In this document: piece after piece, positions 1 through 8,470 of the stretch | Numbering within the stretch: the first letter of the stretch is position 1 | Layout: each line of letters opens with the position of its first letter | Assembly (NCBI GenBank): GCA_041441915.1 | Contig: JASDRS010000019.1 | Coordinates: 100,965 to 164,964, forward strand | From: UBA10365 sp041441915 | Lineage (GTDB): Bacteria > Pseudomonadota > Alphaproteobacteria > Rhodobacterales > Rhodobacteraceae | Length of the DNA: 64,000 bases | Reading direction: 5' to 3' | Notes under the pieces: generated by a model | Told to the model about the DNA's origin: nothing | Databases searched by the model: none | What the model saw: the letters and a program-made list of their open reading frames with translations, nothing else | Position numbers and translations under genes: made by a program

Positions 1-20
1 TATTTTCCTAGATCAGGCAT
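1..20 (-). CDS. ccmD: CcmD N-terminus, partial
   Basis: Only the first six codons (MPDLGK) lie in the window. The ATG overlaps the ccmC stop in the arrangement ATGCCTGA, the usual translational coupling of ccmC and ccmD. CcmD is a very small inner-membrane protein that releases holo-CcmE from the CcmABC complex during cytochrome c maturation. The MPDLGK start matches what I know of Rhodobacterales CcmD, but the rest is off the edge, so the call rests mainly on position. Confidence 0.6.
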
Positions 21-747
21 GACGACCCCTTTCACGCGCCCTCAAAACTCCCAAGCGGCGGGCTCGTATCTCGGTTCTGGTGCGCAACAAAACCAACGTG
101 AAAAACAACAAAATGAACCCTGCTATGCACACCAACAGTGGCAGGTAAAACACATCTGCAACATGTTCTTGCTTATCCAGGCTTAACGAGGCCCCTTGAT
201 GAAGACCCCGATTCCAAAAGTTCACCGCATATCGGCTTAGTAGGGCAAATACAGACCCTACGATACAAAGAATCGAAGTCAAATCCGCTGCCGCATCAGG
301 TACTTCAACGGCTTTCCACATGGCTAAATAACCAAGATAAAACAAACATAAAATCAAAAACGACGTAAGCCTTGGGTCCCACACCCACCAAGTTCCCCAC
401 ATGGGCTGGCCCCAAATCGCGCCAGTGACCAGCGCGACTACAGTAAAGGTCAACCCAACGGGGGCAGCAGCCTTGGCCGCCAACGCAGAAACATGATGTC
501 GACGTACCAACCAAATTATTGAGGCCACAAGCATCATTAACCAAGTATTAATAGCCATTAAGGCAGCAGGCACATGCAAATAAATGATTTTTACAGTTGA
601 TCCCTGCTTGTAATCATCCGGTGTAAAAAAAAAGCCCCACATCAATCCCACCAGAAAACACAACGCTGATAAAACCGTCACCACAGGCAAAAGTCGCCCA
701 GACAGGTCCATGAAACGTTTTGGATTCGCATATTCCCAAAGTGTCAT
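13..747 (-). CDS. ccmC: Heme exporter/handling protein CcmC
   Basis: CcmC is a six-helix inner-membrane protein that presents heme to the periplasmic chaperone CcmE in System I cytochrome c biogenesis. The tryptophan-rich heme-handling motif WGTWWVWDPRLTS is seen near residues 117-129. The two axial histidines expected of the family are present, in YLHVPA (about residue 58) and RGLHQG (about residue 183). I place the start at the ATG at 747 (MTLWEYANPKRF), which has GGA a few bases upstream, rather than the TTG five codons earlier. It lies 28 bases downstream of ccmB and overlaps ccmD, so ccmABCD is one operon. Length (244 residues) is normal. Confidence 0.95.
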   Translation of the reverse strand: MTLWEYANPKRFMDLSGRLLPVVTVLSALCFLVGLMWGFFFTPDDYKQGSTVKIIYLHVPAALMAINTWLMMLVASIIWLVRRHHVSALAAKAAAPVGLTFTVVALVTGAIWGQPMWGTWWVWDPRLTSFLILCLFYLGYLAMWKAVEVPDAAADLTSILCIVGSVFALLSRYAVNFWNRGLHQGASLSLDKQEHVADVFYLPLLVCIAGFILLFFTLVLLRTRTEIRARRLGVLRARERGRHA

Positions 748-775
748 CTTCGTTCCATTCAATATAGTGATGGCA

Positions 776-1432
776 TTATTCTAAGTTTATCCGCAAAACT
801 TTGGCCGAAGCAAAGGGCAAAAGTGCCGCGGTAGAGGTCGACAATACAACTAGAAATATCAACGGCGTGCTTACATCCAATCCCAAAGCGCCGCGTTTAA
901 CAACCTCGGTACCGAAAATCAATGTCGGCACATAAAGTGGCAGAACCAAAAGCGACAACAAAAGCCCACCACGTTTGATCCCCACAGTAAGGGCCGCGCC
1001 AAACGCCCCAATGAAGCAAAGGGCTGGTGTACCGCACAGCATCGAGCCTAAAAGCCAAAAATAGCCATCTTGCGGCAAATATAGTAAAATTCCCAAAATT
1101 GGCGAGATCAAAGTAAGCGGCAGGCCCGTGACTAGCCAAAGCGCCAAGGCTTTTATCACCACAACACCTTCCAATGGAAAAGGTGCGCTGGCCAAAAGGT
1201 CTAGGCTGCCATCTTCAAAATCCAACGCAAAAAGCCTATCAAGCGACAAAAGAGTTGCCAAGAGGGCGCCAAGCCACAGAATTGCGGGGGCTATTTTGGC
1301 CAAAAGCAAAGGCTCAGGCCCCACGCCAAGCGGCACCAAAATAGTCAGAATAAAAAAGAACGACAAGCCCAGCCCAAAACCACCTCCAGCGCGCATGCCC
1401 AGCCTAAGATCGCGCAACAAAAGGGCTTTCAT
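776..1432 (-). CDS. ccmB: Heme ABC exporter permease CcmB
   Basis: CcmB is the membrane subunit that pairs with the ATPase CcmA; together they drive release of holo-CcmE from CcmC. The 218-residue product is almost entirely hydrophobic, with about six predicted membrane segments, and opens MKALLLRDLRLGMRAGGG, a typical CcmB N-terminus. The start codon overlaps the ccmA stop (ATGA), so the two are translationally coupled. No lesions are seen. Confidence 0.93.
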   Translation of the reverse strand: MKALLLRDLRLGMRAGGGFGLGLSFFFILTILVPLGVGPEPLLLAKIAPAILWLGALLATLLSLDRLFALDFEDGSLDLLASAPFPLEGVVVIKALALWLVTGLPLTLISPILGILLYLPQDGYFWLLGSMLCGTPALCFIGAFGAALTVGIKRGGLLLSLLVLPLYVPTLIFGTEVVKRGALGLDVSTPLIFLVVLSTSTAALLPFASAKVLRINLE

Positions 1433-2055
1433 ATCATGGCCTCATCAAAAGCGCCTTGATGGCTTTGAGTTTCAATATTGGCGCGATATTGGTTTAGATC
1501 CAGCGTCATGGCCCCTATCAAGCCCAGTTCAATATGTGTGGCAATAACGGCAATGCCACCCGAAGCCAGATGCGTGCTCAGCATATTTTGGAAAAGTTCG
1601 GTGCTGCTCGCGTCAAGCGACACGGTCGGCTCGTCCATGATCCAAATTTTGCAACCCGTAACCAAAAAACGCGCCAGACCAAGACGGCGCTTTTGCCCAG
1701 CCGACAAATGCGCAGCAAATCGGTCGTGCAGGGTCTTAAGGTTCATTACACTCAGTGCATGTACAATATCTGTTTGCCCATAAACCATGGCCCAAAAATG
1801 TAAATTTTCGGTTACGGTGAGAGCAGTTTTTACCCCATCCAGATGCGCGCCATAAACCAGATCGTCCTGGCCAACCTTGACCTTCCCAGCCAGGGGTTTA
1901 ATCAGCCCGGCCAAAAGACGCAAGAGCGTGGTCTTGCCAATCCCATTGTCACCGCGAAGCACCAAGGCTTGGCCCGCGCTCACCTTAAAACTAAGCCCTT
2001 CAAGCAAAACCACTCCGTCCTTGGCGCAGCTTAAATGTTCAACGCAAAGTTCCAT
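1429..2055 (-). CDS. ccmA: Cytochrome c biogenesis ATPase CcmA
   Basis: This is the ABC ATPase of the CcmAB complex. Walker A (GDNGIGKTTLL) lies near residues 34-44, the ABC signature is LSAGQKRRLGLARF, and Walker B is IWIMDEP followed by TVSLD. I use the ATG at 2055 (MELCVEHLSCAKDG) instead of a TTG two codons upstream, because AGG lies about seven bases before it. The product of 208 residues is the usual compact CcmA length. It heads the ccmABCD run and lies just downstream of the secDF-Mth938 genes on the same strand. Confidence 0.94.
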   Translation of the reverse strand: MELCVEHLSCAKDGVVLLEGLSFKVSAGQALVLRGDNGIGKTTLLRLLAGLIKPLAGKVKVGQDDLVYGAHLDGVKTALTVTENLHFWAMVYGQTDIVHALSVMNLKTLHDRFAAHLSAGQKRRLGLARFLVTGCKIWIMDEPTVSLDASSTELFQNMLSTHLASGGIAVIATHIELGLIGAMTLDLNQYRANIETQSHQGAFDEAMI

Positions 2056-2100
2056 GCCCAAGCCTAACTCATTCTCACCAGAGCAAAAAGCCTAAACACT

Positions 2101-2454
2101 CTAAATTTTTGTCAGGGCAACGGCAATCCGTCTGCCTTCGGACAAAAGCACATTATAGGTTCGACAAGCGGCCGGCGAATTCATAACTTCAAGCCCAATA
2201 CCTGCGGCTTCTATCTGCCCACGAAAGGCGGACGGCGCATGGGAGATTTCAGCCCCCATTCCCAGAAACAAGACATCAATATTCTCCGCAAGCGACAAAA
2301 TACGTTCGCAATCCTGGAACCCGCCCCAAGGGCCAGAGTACCATGGGGTAATCAGCACATCGCCCCAAATGACTTTCCCTGCGATACGAAAAAATCCCGG
2401 CCCATAACTGTCTATGGGTCGGGCCGATTCATAGGTTATTTCGTTTAACAGCAT
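2101..2454 (-). CDS. Mth938-like domain protein (DUF498/NDUFAF3 family)
   Basis: A 117-residue protein of the Mth938-like family, which includes the mitochondrial complex I assembly factor NDUFAF3. The molecular role in bacteria is not settled. Visible family features are YGPGFFRIAGKVIWGDVLITP near the N-terminus, followed by a Rossmann-like run (IDVLFLGMGAEI) and a C-terminal AACRTYNVLLSEGRRIAVAL. Its start is three bases after the secF stop, so it is cotranscribed and probably coupled with secF. The secDF-Mth938-ccm order is common in Rhodobacterales. Confidence 0.85.
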   Translation of the reverse strand: MLLNEITYESARPIDSYGPGFFRIAGKVIWGDVLITPWYSGPWGGFQDCERILSLAENIDVLFLGMGAEISHAPSAFRGQIEAAGIGLEVMNSPAACRTYNVLLSEGRRIAVALTKI

Positions 2455-2457
2455 CGT

Positions 2458-3426
2458 TTAAGCGTCAATATTAGCATATTGCGTGCCAGCGGCATTTGGT
2501 TTTTTGGGGCCACCACGGTTTACACCCATGAATAATACAATGTTTTTAGCCACAAATACTGACGAATACGTGCCCAGCAACACACCAAAGGCAATGGCAA
2601 AAGCAAAACCACGGATCACATCACCGCCCAACACTAGCATCGCAGTCAGAGCCAGCAAGGTCGTGACTGAGGTCATCAATGTGCGCGCCAAAGTTTCATT
2701 CACAGAAAGATTCATCACAGCACGCAGATCCATCGTCTTATATTTTATCAGATTTTCTCGCAAACGGTCGAAAACCACCACCGTATCATTGATCGAATAG
2801 CCTAAAATCGTAAGCAGTGCAGCAATGGTGCTTAGATCAAATTTTATTTTAAACAGTGCAAAAACTCCGATGGTAATTAATACATCATGCACCAGCGCCA
2901 AAACCGCACCAACGGCAAATTGCCATTCAAAGCGGAGCCAGATGTAAAATAAAATCCCAAAAGTTGCTACTGTCATAGCCAATATCGCTGAAGTGATCAG
3001 CTCTTTAGACACTTTAGGGCCAACCGACTCTACCGAAGAAAAAATAATTGTGGGGTCAAATGCCACAAGGGCCGCTTCGATATTTTGAATGACCTCGGGG
3101 GTAATGGCCTCAGATCCAGCAAGGGCTGCAATACGGATCATGGCCACATGCTGGTTCGACCTAAAGTTGGGGTCGAACACTTGGGTGATAGACACATCAC
3201 CCAAGGAAAGCGCTGTTAAAACAGCTCGGTACTCGGCCACATCAACCGCTTGGGTCGAATCTGTACGAATACTGGTGCCACCTTTGAAATCAATGCCAAA
3301 ATTCAGCCCAATCACGGCCCAAAGTACCATGGCGATAACTATTGCGACCATCGACCCGCCAAAGGTTAGCTTTTGATATTTAAAAAAGTCAAAAGTAGTT
3401 TTTTCTGGTGCAAGTCTAAGACGCAT
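2458..3426 (-). CDS. secF: Protein translocase subunit SecF
   Basis: SecF pairs with SecD to use the proton gradient to finish export of proteins through SecYEG. The product shows an N-terminal membrane helix, FGIDFKGGTSI, and a C-terminal RND-like block with YSINDTVVVFDRLRENL. An open frame extends 16 codons further upstream, but the ATG at 3426 (MRLRLAPEKTTFDFF) has AGGAAA six bases before it and begins like known SecF, so I take it as the start. It follows secD by eight bases. Length is 322 residues. Confidence 0.95.
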   Translation of the reverse strand: MRLRLAPEKTTFDFFKYQKLTFGGSMVAIVIAMVLWAVIGLNFGIDFKGGTSIRTDSTQAVDVAEYRAVLTALSLGDVSITQVFDPNFRSNQHVAMIRIAALAGSEAITPEVIQNIEAALVAFDPTIIFSSVESVGPKVSKELITSAILAMTVATFGILFYIWLRFEWQFAVGAVLALVHDVLITIGVFALFKIKFDLSTIAALLTILGYSINDTVVVFDRLRENLIKYKTMDLRAVMNLSVNETLARTLMTSVTTLLALTAMLVLGGDVIRGFAFAIAFGVLLGTYSSVFVAKNIVLFMGVNRGGPKKPNAAGTQYANIDA

Positions 3427-3434
3427 CTGATTTC

Positions 3435-5102
3435 CTAAACAACTATGGTTTTGGGCCGCCGCCAAGCAAACCAAATCAAAATGATCGCCCGCGTGACATA
3501 GATCGCCGTAAACACAGATGAGATGATCCCAACCCCTAATGTCACTGCAAAGCCGCGCACAGGGCCTGTGCCCACGGTGAAGAGTACCGCCGCCGTGAGG
3601 AACGTGGTTATATTGGCGTCAAAAATGGCCGAAAGGGCGCGCTCATAGCCTAATTCGATGGCACGCGCAGGGTTATTTTGAAGACGTAATTCTTCGCGAA
3701 TCCGTTCGAAAACCAATACATTGGCATCAACCGCCATCCCAATAGTCAATACAATGCCCGCAATTCCCGGCAAGGTGAGCGTGCCGCCAAGCAAGGACAA
3801 AAAGCCAAAAATTAGCCCCATATTCAGGGCTAGCGCCAAATTCGCAAAAAACCCAAAAAGCCCATAACTGGCCCAAACAAAGAAAATCACCCCCACTGCA
3901 GCCACTAAGGTAGCCAACCGACCCGCATCAATACTGTCTTGGCCAAGCTCTGGCCCGACAGTTCGCTCTTCCAAGAACACGAGCTTAGCAGGCAAGGCCC
4001 CAGCGCGTAACAGTAAAGAAAGATTGCTACTTTCCTCTATCGAAAAATTACCGGTTATAATGCCCGACCCGCCCGGAATGTGGCTTTGAATATTTGGAGC
4101 GGATATCACTTCATTATCAAGCACAATCGCAAAAGGCAGCCCAATGTTGGCGGCCGTGTAATCACCAAAGGCACGCGCTCCAGATGGGTTGAAACGAAAG
4201 CTGACCGCAGGCTGGTTGTTTTGGTCGAAACTTGGTTGGGCGTCAGTCAAGGCCTCTCCCGACACAACAGGGGTCTTTTTAATCACATAATAAATACCAT
4301 TGTCATTTAAGGAGGGCAAAACGACCGAGCGTGCATCAACTTCTTCATTGGCTGAAGTGGTGCGTTTGACAACAGCATTAAACGTCAGTTTTGCTGTGGT
4401 GCCGATCAAAGCTTTAAGTTCGGCAGCTGATCCAATCCCGGGCACTTGGATCAACACGCGGTCACTGCCTTGTCGTTGAATGGTGGGTTCGCGTGTGCCC
4501 ACTTCGTCAATACGGCGGCGAATGATTTCAAGGCTTGTCTGCAAGGTGCGGCGGTCGGTAGCCAATTTTTCGGCGTCAGTCAACTGCACAGTGATCTCGT
4601 TGTTCGCGCCAGTCACTTCAATGTCATTGTGTCCAATGCCGCTCAGGCTTGAAACAGGGCGCGCCAATTTGCGTACAGCGGCAAGTGCCGCATCAAGGCC
4701 TGTGGATTCAGAAATTGCAACCTTGAGCTGGCCTTGGGGCGCCACAACCCTGCGCAAAGTGCCAATTTCATTACGAAGCGGGCGCAATGCATCCCGTACA
4801 TCTGGCCACAAAGCATCTATCCGCACTTCGTAAACTTCGGCCACCTGCACTTCGGCCAACAGATGCGCTCCACCACGCAGATCCAGTCCTAAATTCACCA
4901 AACTGCTTGGTAAAAACTCAGGCCAAAGAGCGAGGGCTTGGCTTTGTTCTGGCGTGGCCACGCCCCCTTGCGCGGCTATAGCTTTGGCCGCGTCGTTATG
5001 CTGTTCTACCCTTGAATAAAAGAAATTTGGAGCAGCATACAACAGGCCCAAAGAGCAAATAGTCCAAATCATCACACGTTTCCAGAGCGGTATTTGTAAC
5101 AT
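3435..5102 (-). CDS. secD: Protein translocase subunit SecD
   Basis: SecD is the larger half of the SecDF export motor in the inner membrane. The 555-residue product has a first helix at about residues 8-25, then LGLDLRGGAHLL near residue 71, a large periplasmic region, and six C-terminal helices with GMAVDANVLVFERIREELR, the conserved proton-path segment. It stands between yajC and secF on the same strand, the usual yajC-secD-secF order. Confidence 0.96.
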   Translation of the reverse strand: MLQIPLWKRVMIWTICSLGLLYAAPNFFYSRVEQHNDAAKAIAAQGGVATPEQSQALALWPEFLPSSLVNLGLDLRGGAHLLAEVQVAEVYEVRIDALWPDVRDALRPLRNEIGTLRRVVAPQGQLKVAISESTGLDAALAAVRKLARPVSSLSGIGHNDIEVTGANNEITVQLTDAEKLATDRRTLQTSLEIIRRRIDEVGTREPTIQRQGSDRVLIQVPGIGSAAELKALIGTTAKLTFNAVVKRTTSANEEVDARSVVLPSLNDNGIYYVIKKTPVVSGEALTDAQPSFDQNNQPAVSFRFNPSGARAFGDYTAANIGLPFAIVLDNEVISAPNIQSHIPGGSGIITGNFSIEESSNLSLLLRAGALPAKLVFLEERTVGPELGQDSIDAGRLATLVAAVGVIFFVWASYGLFGFFANLALALNMGLIFGFLSLLGGTLTLPGIAGIVLTIGMAVDANVLVFERIREELRLQNNPARAIELGYERALSAIFDANITTFLTAAVLFTVGTGPVRGFAVTLGVGIISSVFTAIYVTRAIILIWFAWRRPKTIVV

Positions 5103-5188
5103 AGAAGTTCATCCAATTTAGCCCAGTTAAGGCCATGAAATAGGGCTGGCCCAACAGAACACCCCCGAAGGGCCGTTTGACCTTAACA

Positions 5189-5512
5189 TTAGGAAACGGC
5201 AGGTTCGGTCTTATTCAAAACCTGTGCGATTGTGGCGCGCAACACGCGCACTTTTACGCTTTCGCTAATTTCAACTTCCAAAATACCATCGTCATTCACT
5301 TTCGATACTTTGCCAATGATGCCACCCGACGTGACCACTTGATCACCACGGCGCAAACCTTCGATCATAGATTTATGTTGACTAGCTTTTTTTTGCTGAG
5401 GACGGATCATTAAAAAATACATGATCGCAAAGATCATAATCAGAGGCACAAAAGAAGAAAACGCACCCATACCACCACCGGCGGCCTGAGCATAAGCAGG
5501 AGTTACAAACAT
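5189..5512 (-). CDS. yajC: Sec translocon accessory protein YajC
   Basis: YajC is a small single-helix inner-membrane protein that associates with SecDF. The 107-residue product has an N-terminal hydrophobic helix ending in the family hallmark MIRPQQKK (about residues 36-43), then a soluble domain containing GLRRGDQVVTSGGIIGKV. It is the promoter-proximal gene of the minus-strand sec-ccm run. The 190 bases between it and serS probably hold divergent promoters. Confidence 0.95.
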   Translation of the reverse strand: MFVTPAYAQAAGGGMGAFSSFVPLIMIFAIMYFLMIRPQQKKASQHKSMIEGLRRGDQVVTSGGIIGKVSKVNDDGILEVEISESVKVRVLRATIAQVLNKTEPAVS

Positions 5513-5702
5513 CGTTAGTTCCTATCTGGGCCCCACCTGGGGCAATCTTTCGCAAAGCATAACGACCAGCCAGCCGCTTGGCAAGGCAGGCAAAAACCAA
5601 GTTCGTACAAATTTAGGTTCAAATATACTTCTACATAGTTCATATGGGGATGAGAGGCGACTGCGCAAAGTCCAACGACCGAAACTCGACCAAAGGTGAA
5701 CC

Positions 5703-6989
5703 ATGCATGATATCCGTTCGATTCGTGAAAACCCTGCCGTATTTGATGCGGGGCTTACCAAAAGGGGTCTGGCATCGATGTCATCGCAGATACTTGAGCT
5801 AGACGAATCTCGCCGCGCAAAAATTCTTGCTGCCGAAACGGCACAGGCTGCACAAAATGCTGCTTCTAAGGACGTCGGTGCGGCCAAAGCTGCCGGTAAT
5901 GGCGCCGAATTTGAACGACTGCGCGCCTTGGTGGCCGAGAAAAAGTCCGAAATAGCTCGCCTGACAAATGAGGCCAACGCCCAAGACACCGATTTACGGA
6001 CGGCATTAGCAACAATACCTAATCTGCCCCACGATACGGTTCCAATGGGTCAAGATGAAAAAGATAATATTGAAATCAGCCACTGGGGCACGGTGCCAAT
6101 CTTTTCTTTTCCGCCCAAAGAGCATTTCGAAATTCCCGCCACGCAAAAGGGTCTAGATTTCACCACAGCCGCAAAAATTTCAGGGGCGCGCTTTGTGATA
6201 TTAAAGGGTGCTGTCACCCGTTTACACCGCGCCTTGGGACAATTCATGTTGGATAAGCACGTCACCGAGCACAACCTGACCGAGGTATGGACCCCAGTTC
6301 TGGTCAAAGATGAAGCAATGCATGGCACAGGCCAATTGCCAAAATTTTCAGAGGACAGCTATCAAACTACTAATGGCTGGTGGCTGGTACCGACGGCAGA
6401 GGTGACGCTGACGAATATGGTGGCAGGCGAAGTCATAGACGAAGCTTCCCTCCCCCTTCGATTAGCAGCCCACACCCAGTGTTTCCGCTCTGAGGCAGGA
6501 TCAGCAGGCCGCGACACAACTGGCATGTTGCGCCAGCATCAATTTGAAAAGGTTGAAATGGTCACTATCTGCACCCCTAAAATGGGGCTAGATGAACATG
6601 AACGCATGACGCGGTGCGCAGAAGCTATCCTAGAAGACTTAAACCTACCTTACCGCCGAATGCTTCTATGTTCGGGCGACATGGGCTTTGCTTCCACAAA
6701 AACTCATGATCTTGAAGTATGGTTGCCTGGTCAAAATGCTTATCGCGAAATTTCGTCGGTGTCGGTTTGTGGTGATTTTCAAGCACGCCGCATGAATGCC
6801 CGTTTTCGTGGGGCGGGCAAACCAGAGTTTGTCTATACGCTCAATGGCTCCGGCTTGGCTGTGGGGCGCACTTTGATTGCCGTGCTGGAAAATGGCCAAA
6901 AGGCGGATGGGTCAATCGATTTTCCGGAGGTTTTACGGGCCTATATGGGCGAAAAAACCCGCATCACAGCAACGGGTGATTTGGTTTAA
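5703..6989 (+). CDS. serS: Seryl-tRNA synthetase
   Basis: A class II aminoacyl-tRNA synthetase that charges tRNA-Ser (and tRNA-Sec where present) with serine. The N-terminal 100 residues form the expected antiparallel coiled coil, rich in A, E and K. Motif 2 is FRSEAGSAGRDTTGMLRQHQ and motif 3 is GSGLAVGRTLIAVLEN near the C-terminus. The start has AAAGGTGA ten bases upstream and begins MHDIRSIRENP, as is typical. Length 428 residues is normal. It is divergent from yajC. Confidence 0.97.
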   Translation: MHDIRSIRENPAVFDAGLTKRGLASMSSQILELDESRRAKILAAETAQAAQNAASKDVGAAKAAGNGAEFERLRALVAEKKSEIARLTNEANAQDTDLRTALATIPNLPHDTVPMGQDEKDNIEISHWGTVPIFSFPPKEHFEIPATQKGLDFTTAAKISGARFVILKGAVTRLHRALGQFMLDKHVTEHNLTEVWTPVLVKDEAMHGTGQLPKFSEDSYQTTNGWWLVPTAEVTLTNMVAGEVIDEASLPLRLAAHTQCFRSEAGSAGRDTTGMLRQHQFEKVEMVTICTPKMGLDEHERMTRCAEAILEDLNLPYRRMLLCSGDMGFASTKTHDLEVWLPGQNAYREISSVSVCGDFQARRMNARFRGAGKPEFVYTLNGSGLAVGRTLIAVLENGQKADGSIDFPEVLRAYMGEKTRITATGDLV

Positions 6990-7029
6990 TAGCGAGCGGT
7001 TGCAGCGGTAATCGCTTCACCCTATAACT

Positions 7030-7057
7030 ATTGGTTAATCACTATTAGTTAACCAAT
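7030..7057. promoter_or_regulatory. Perfect inverted repeat upstream of ssb
   Basis: ATTGGTTAA at 7030-7038 is matched by its exact reverse complement TTAACCAAT at 7049-7057 with a ten-base spacer. It ends 27 bases before the ssb start and has no T-run, so it is more like an operator or a leader hairpin than a terminator. The binding protein is unknown. Confidence 0.45.
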
Positions 7058-7084
7058 GATATAGCACCAACAAAGGGGGGCCAC

Positions 7085-7585
7085 ATGGCCGGATCAGTAA
7101 ATAAAGTCATCATAATTGGTAACTTGGGCCGCGACCCCGAGGTGCGAAGCTTTCAAACTGGCGGTAAAATCGTCAACCTAAACATCGCAACATCCGAAAC
7201 ATGGCGTGACAAAGCCTCCGGCGAACGTAAAGAACGTACGGAATGGCACCGCGTTTCTATCTTAAATGAACCTTTGGCCAAAATCGCCGAACAATATTTA
7301 AAAAAAGGCTCAAAAGTCTATATCGAGGGTCAACTTGAAACCCGCAAATGGACAGACCAGTCGGGGGCCGAAAAATTTACTACTGAAGTTGTCCTACGCC
7401 CCTATAGCAGTGGGCTGACCTTACTTGACAGCCGCAACGAAGGCGGCAGTGGTGGTGGCAACTACGGCAGCGGCGCGGTCAGTGGAGGCTACGATGGATC
7501 TGACGTGGGTCAAACTACAGACCCAACGGGCGGTGGGCAAGCTGCGTCCAGCCGCTCCGACTTGGATGATGAAATTCCTTTTTAG
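7085..7585 (+). CDS. ssb: Single-stranded DNA-binding protein
   Basis: SSB coats single-stranded DNA in replication and repair and recruits partners through its acidic tail. The N-terminal OB fold begins MAGSVNKVIIIGNLGRDPEVR and contains WHRVSI. A glycine/serine-rich linker follows (about residues 118-150), ending with the partner-binding tail DLDDEIPF. A purine run AAAGGGGGG precedes the ATG. It is monocistronic, with an inverted repeat upstream and a clear terminator after it. Confidence 0.97.
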   Translation: MAGSVNKVIIIGNLGRDPEVRSFQTGGKIVNLNIATSETWRDKASGERKERTEWHRVSILNEPLAKIAEQYLKKGSKVYIEGQLETRKWTDQSGAEKFTTEVVLRPYSSGLTLLDSRNEGGSGGGNYGSGAVSGGYDGSDVGQTTDPTGGGQAASSRSDLDDEIPF

Positions 7586-7592
7586 AACTATT

Positions 7593-7621
7593 GCCCAAAG
7601 TCCAAAAGGACTTGGGCTTTT
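7593..7621 (+). terminator. Rho-independent terminator after ssb
   Basis: GCCCAAAGTCC pairs with GGACTTGGGC (one bulged A) around an AAAA loop and is followed at once by TTTT. It starts eight bases after the ssb stop codon and is the clearest intrinsic terminator seen in the window. Confidence 0.85.
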
Positions 7622-7686
7622 CGCGCCCACTAGACCTTTGGCCCGAATACTTTATATAATTGGTCAAGTAAGCTAAAGGCAGCAAT

Positions 7687-8049
7687 ATGACACAAACCAT
7701 GGACCAAGTAGAAGGCGTACCGCTTATCAAGCCGTCGACTACCGAACATCCCCTGTACGAAGATGTAGTGGGTGCTTGTCGGACTGTATTTGACCCTGAG
7801 ATCCCCGTGAATATCTATGATCTTGGTCTTGTATATACTATTGAAATAGATGAAGAAAATTCTGTTGAAATAGTAATGACCCTAACAGCCCCAGGGTGCC
7901 CTGTGGCAGGAGAGATGCCAGGCTGGCTAGCCGATGCAATCGAACCTTTGGCGGGTGTGAAACACGTGAATGTGTCCATGACATTTGATCCGCCTTGGGG
8001 TATGGAGATGATGTCGGATGAAGCGCGCTTAGAACTTGGCTTTATGTAA
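7687..8049 (+). CDS. sufT: SufT-type Fe-S cluster maturation protein (DUF59/MIP18)
   Basis: A 120-residue protein of the MIP18/DUF59 family, which helps deliver Fe-S clusters in the SUF system. The core VFDPEIPVNIYDLGLVYTIEI and TLTAPGCPVAGEMPGW are present, including the conserved cysteine of the APGCP motif. The end is WGMEMMSDEARLELGFM, as in Rhodobacterales SufT. It is followed 33 bases later by an A-type carrier, a pairing usually found beside suf genes; sufBCDS are not in this window. Confidence 0.87.
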   Translation: MTQTMDQVEGVPLIKPSTTEHPLYEDVVGACRTVFDPEIPVNIYDLGLVYTIEIDEENSVEIVMTLTAPGCPVAGEMPGWLADAIEPLAGVKHVNVSMTFDPPWGMEMMSDEARLELGFM

Positions 8050-8082
8050 CCCATTTGGTTTAGAGTGATGAAAGGACTTAGA

Positions 8083-8427
8083 ATGTTAAAAACTCCTGGC
8101 AAACAAGCCGTCACCATCACTCCAAAAGCAGTGGCCCAGATCGCTGTGCTTATGGAAAAAAAACAATCCAAGGGCCTGCGTATTGGCGTAAAAAAAGGTG
8201 GATGTGCCGGTATGGAATATACGATGGACTATGTGTCTGAAATTAATCCGATGGATGAAATGGTCGAACAAAACGGCGCGCGGGTGATGATCGCGCCCAT
8301 GGCACAAATGTTTTTGTTTGGAACGGAAATTGACTACGAAACATCGCTATTGGAATCAGGCTTTAAGTTCAAAAATCCCAATGTGACTGAGGCCTGCGGT
8401 TGTGGTGAATCGGTCAAATTCAAATAA
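8083..8427 (+). CDS. A-type Fe-S carrier (HesB/IscA/SufA family)
   Basis: A small scaffold/carrier that receives an Fe-S cluster and passes it to apo-enzymes. The three ligand cysteines are seen: C in GGCAGMEY near residue 43 and the pair in ACGCGESVKF at the C-terminus. The frame is open to a GTG at 8065, but the ATG at 8083 (MLKTPGKQAVTITPKA) has AGGA about seven bases before it and fits the family length. It lies in tandem with sufT and probably shares its transcript. SufA, ErpA and IscA cannot be told apart from this sequence. Confidence 0.88.
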   Translation: MLKTPGKQAVTITPKAVAQIAVLMEKKQSKGLRIGVKKGGCAGMEYTMDYVSEINPMDEMVEQNGARVMIAPMAQMFLFGTEIDYETSLLESGFKFKNPNVTEACGCGESVKFK

Positions 8428-8470
8428 TAAATGAGTAACGACATCAAAGAATAGTAATTACGGGGGCGCA

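Noticed and set aside
5522..5989. A 155-codon minus-strand frame over the serS start
   Set aside because: It is the antisense of the SerS coiled coil and is serine/alanine/arginine rich in the way antisense frames are.
7030..7057. LexA box upstream of ssb
   Set aside because: Alphaproteobacterial LexA sites are direct repeats of GTTC with seven bases between; this is an AT-rich inverted repeat with a different sequence.
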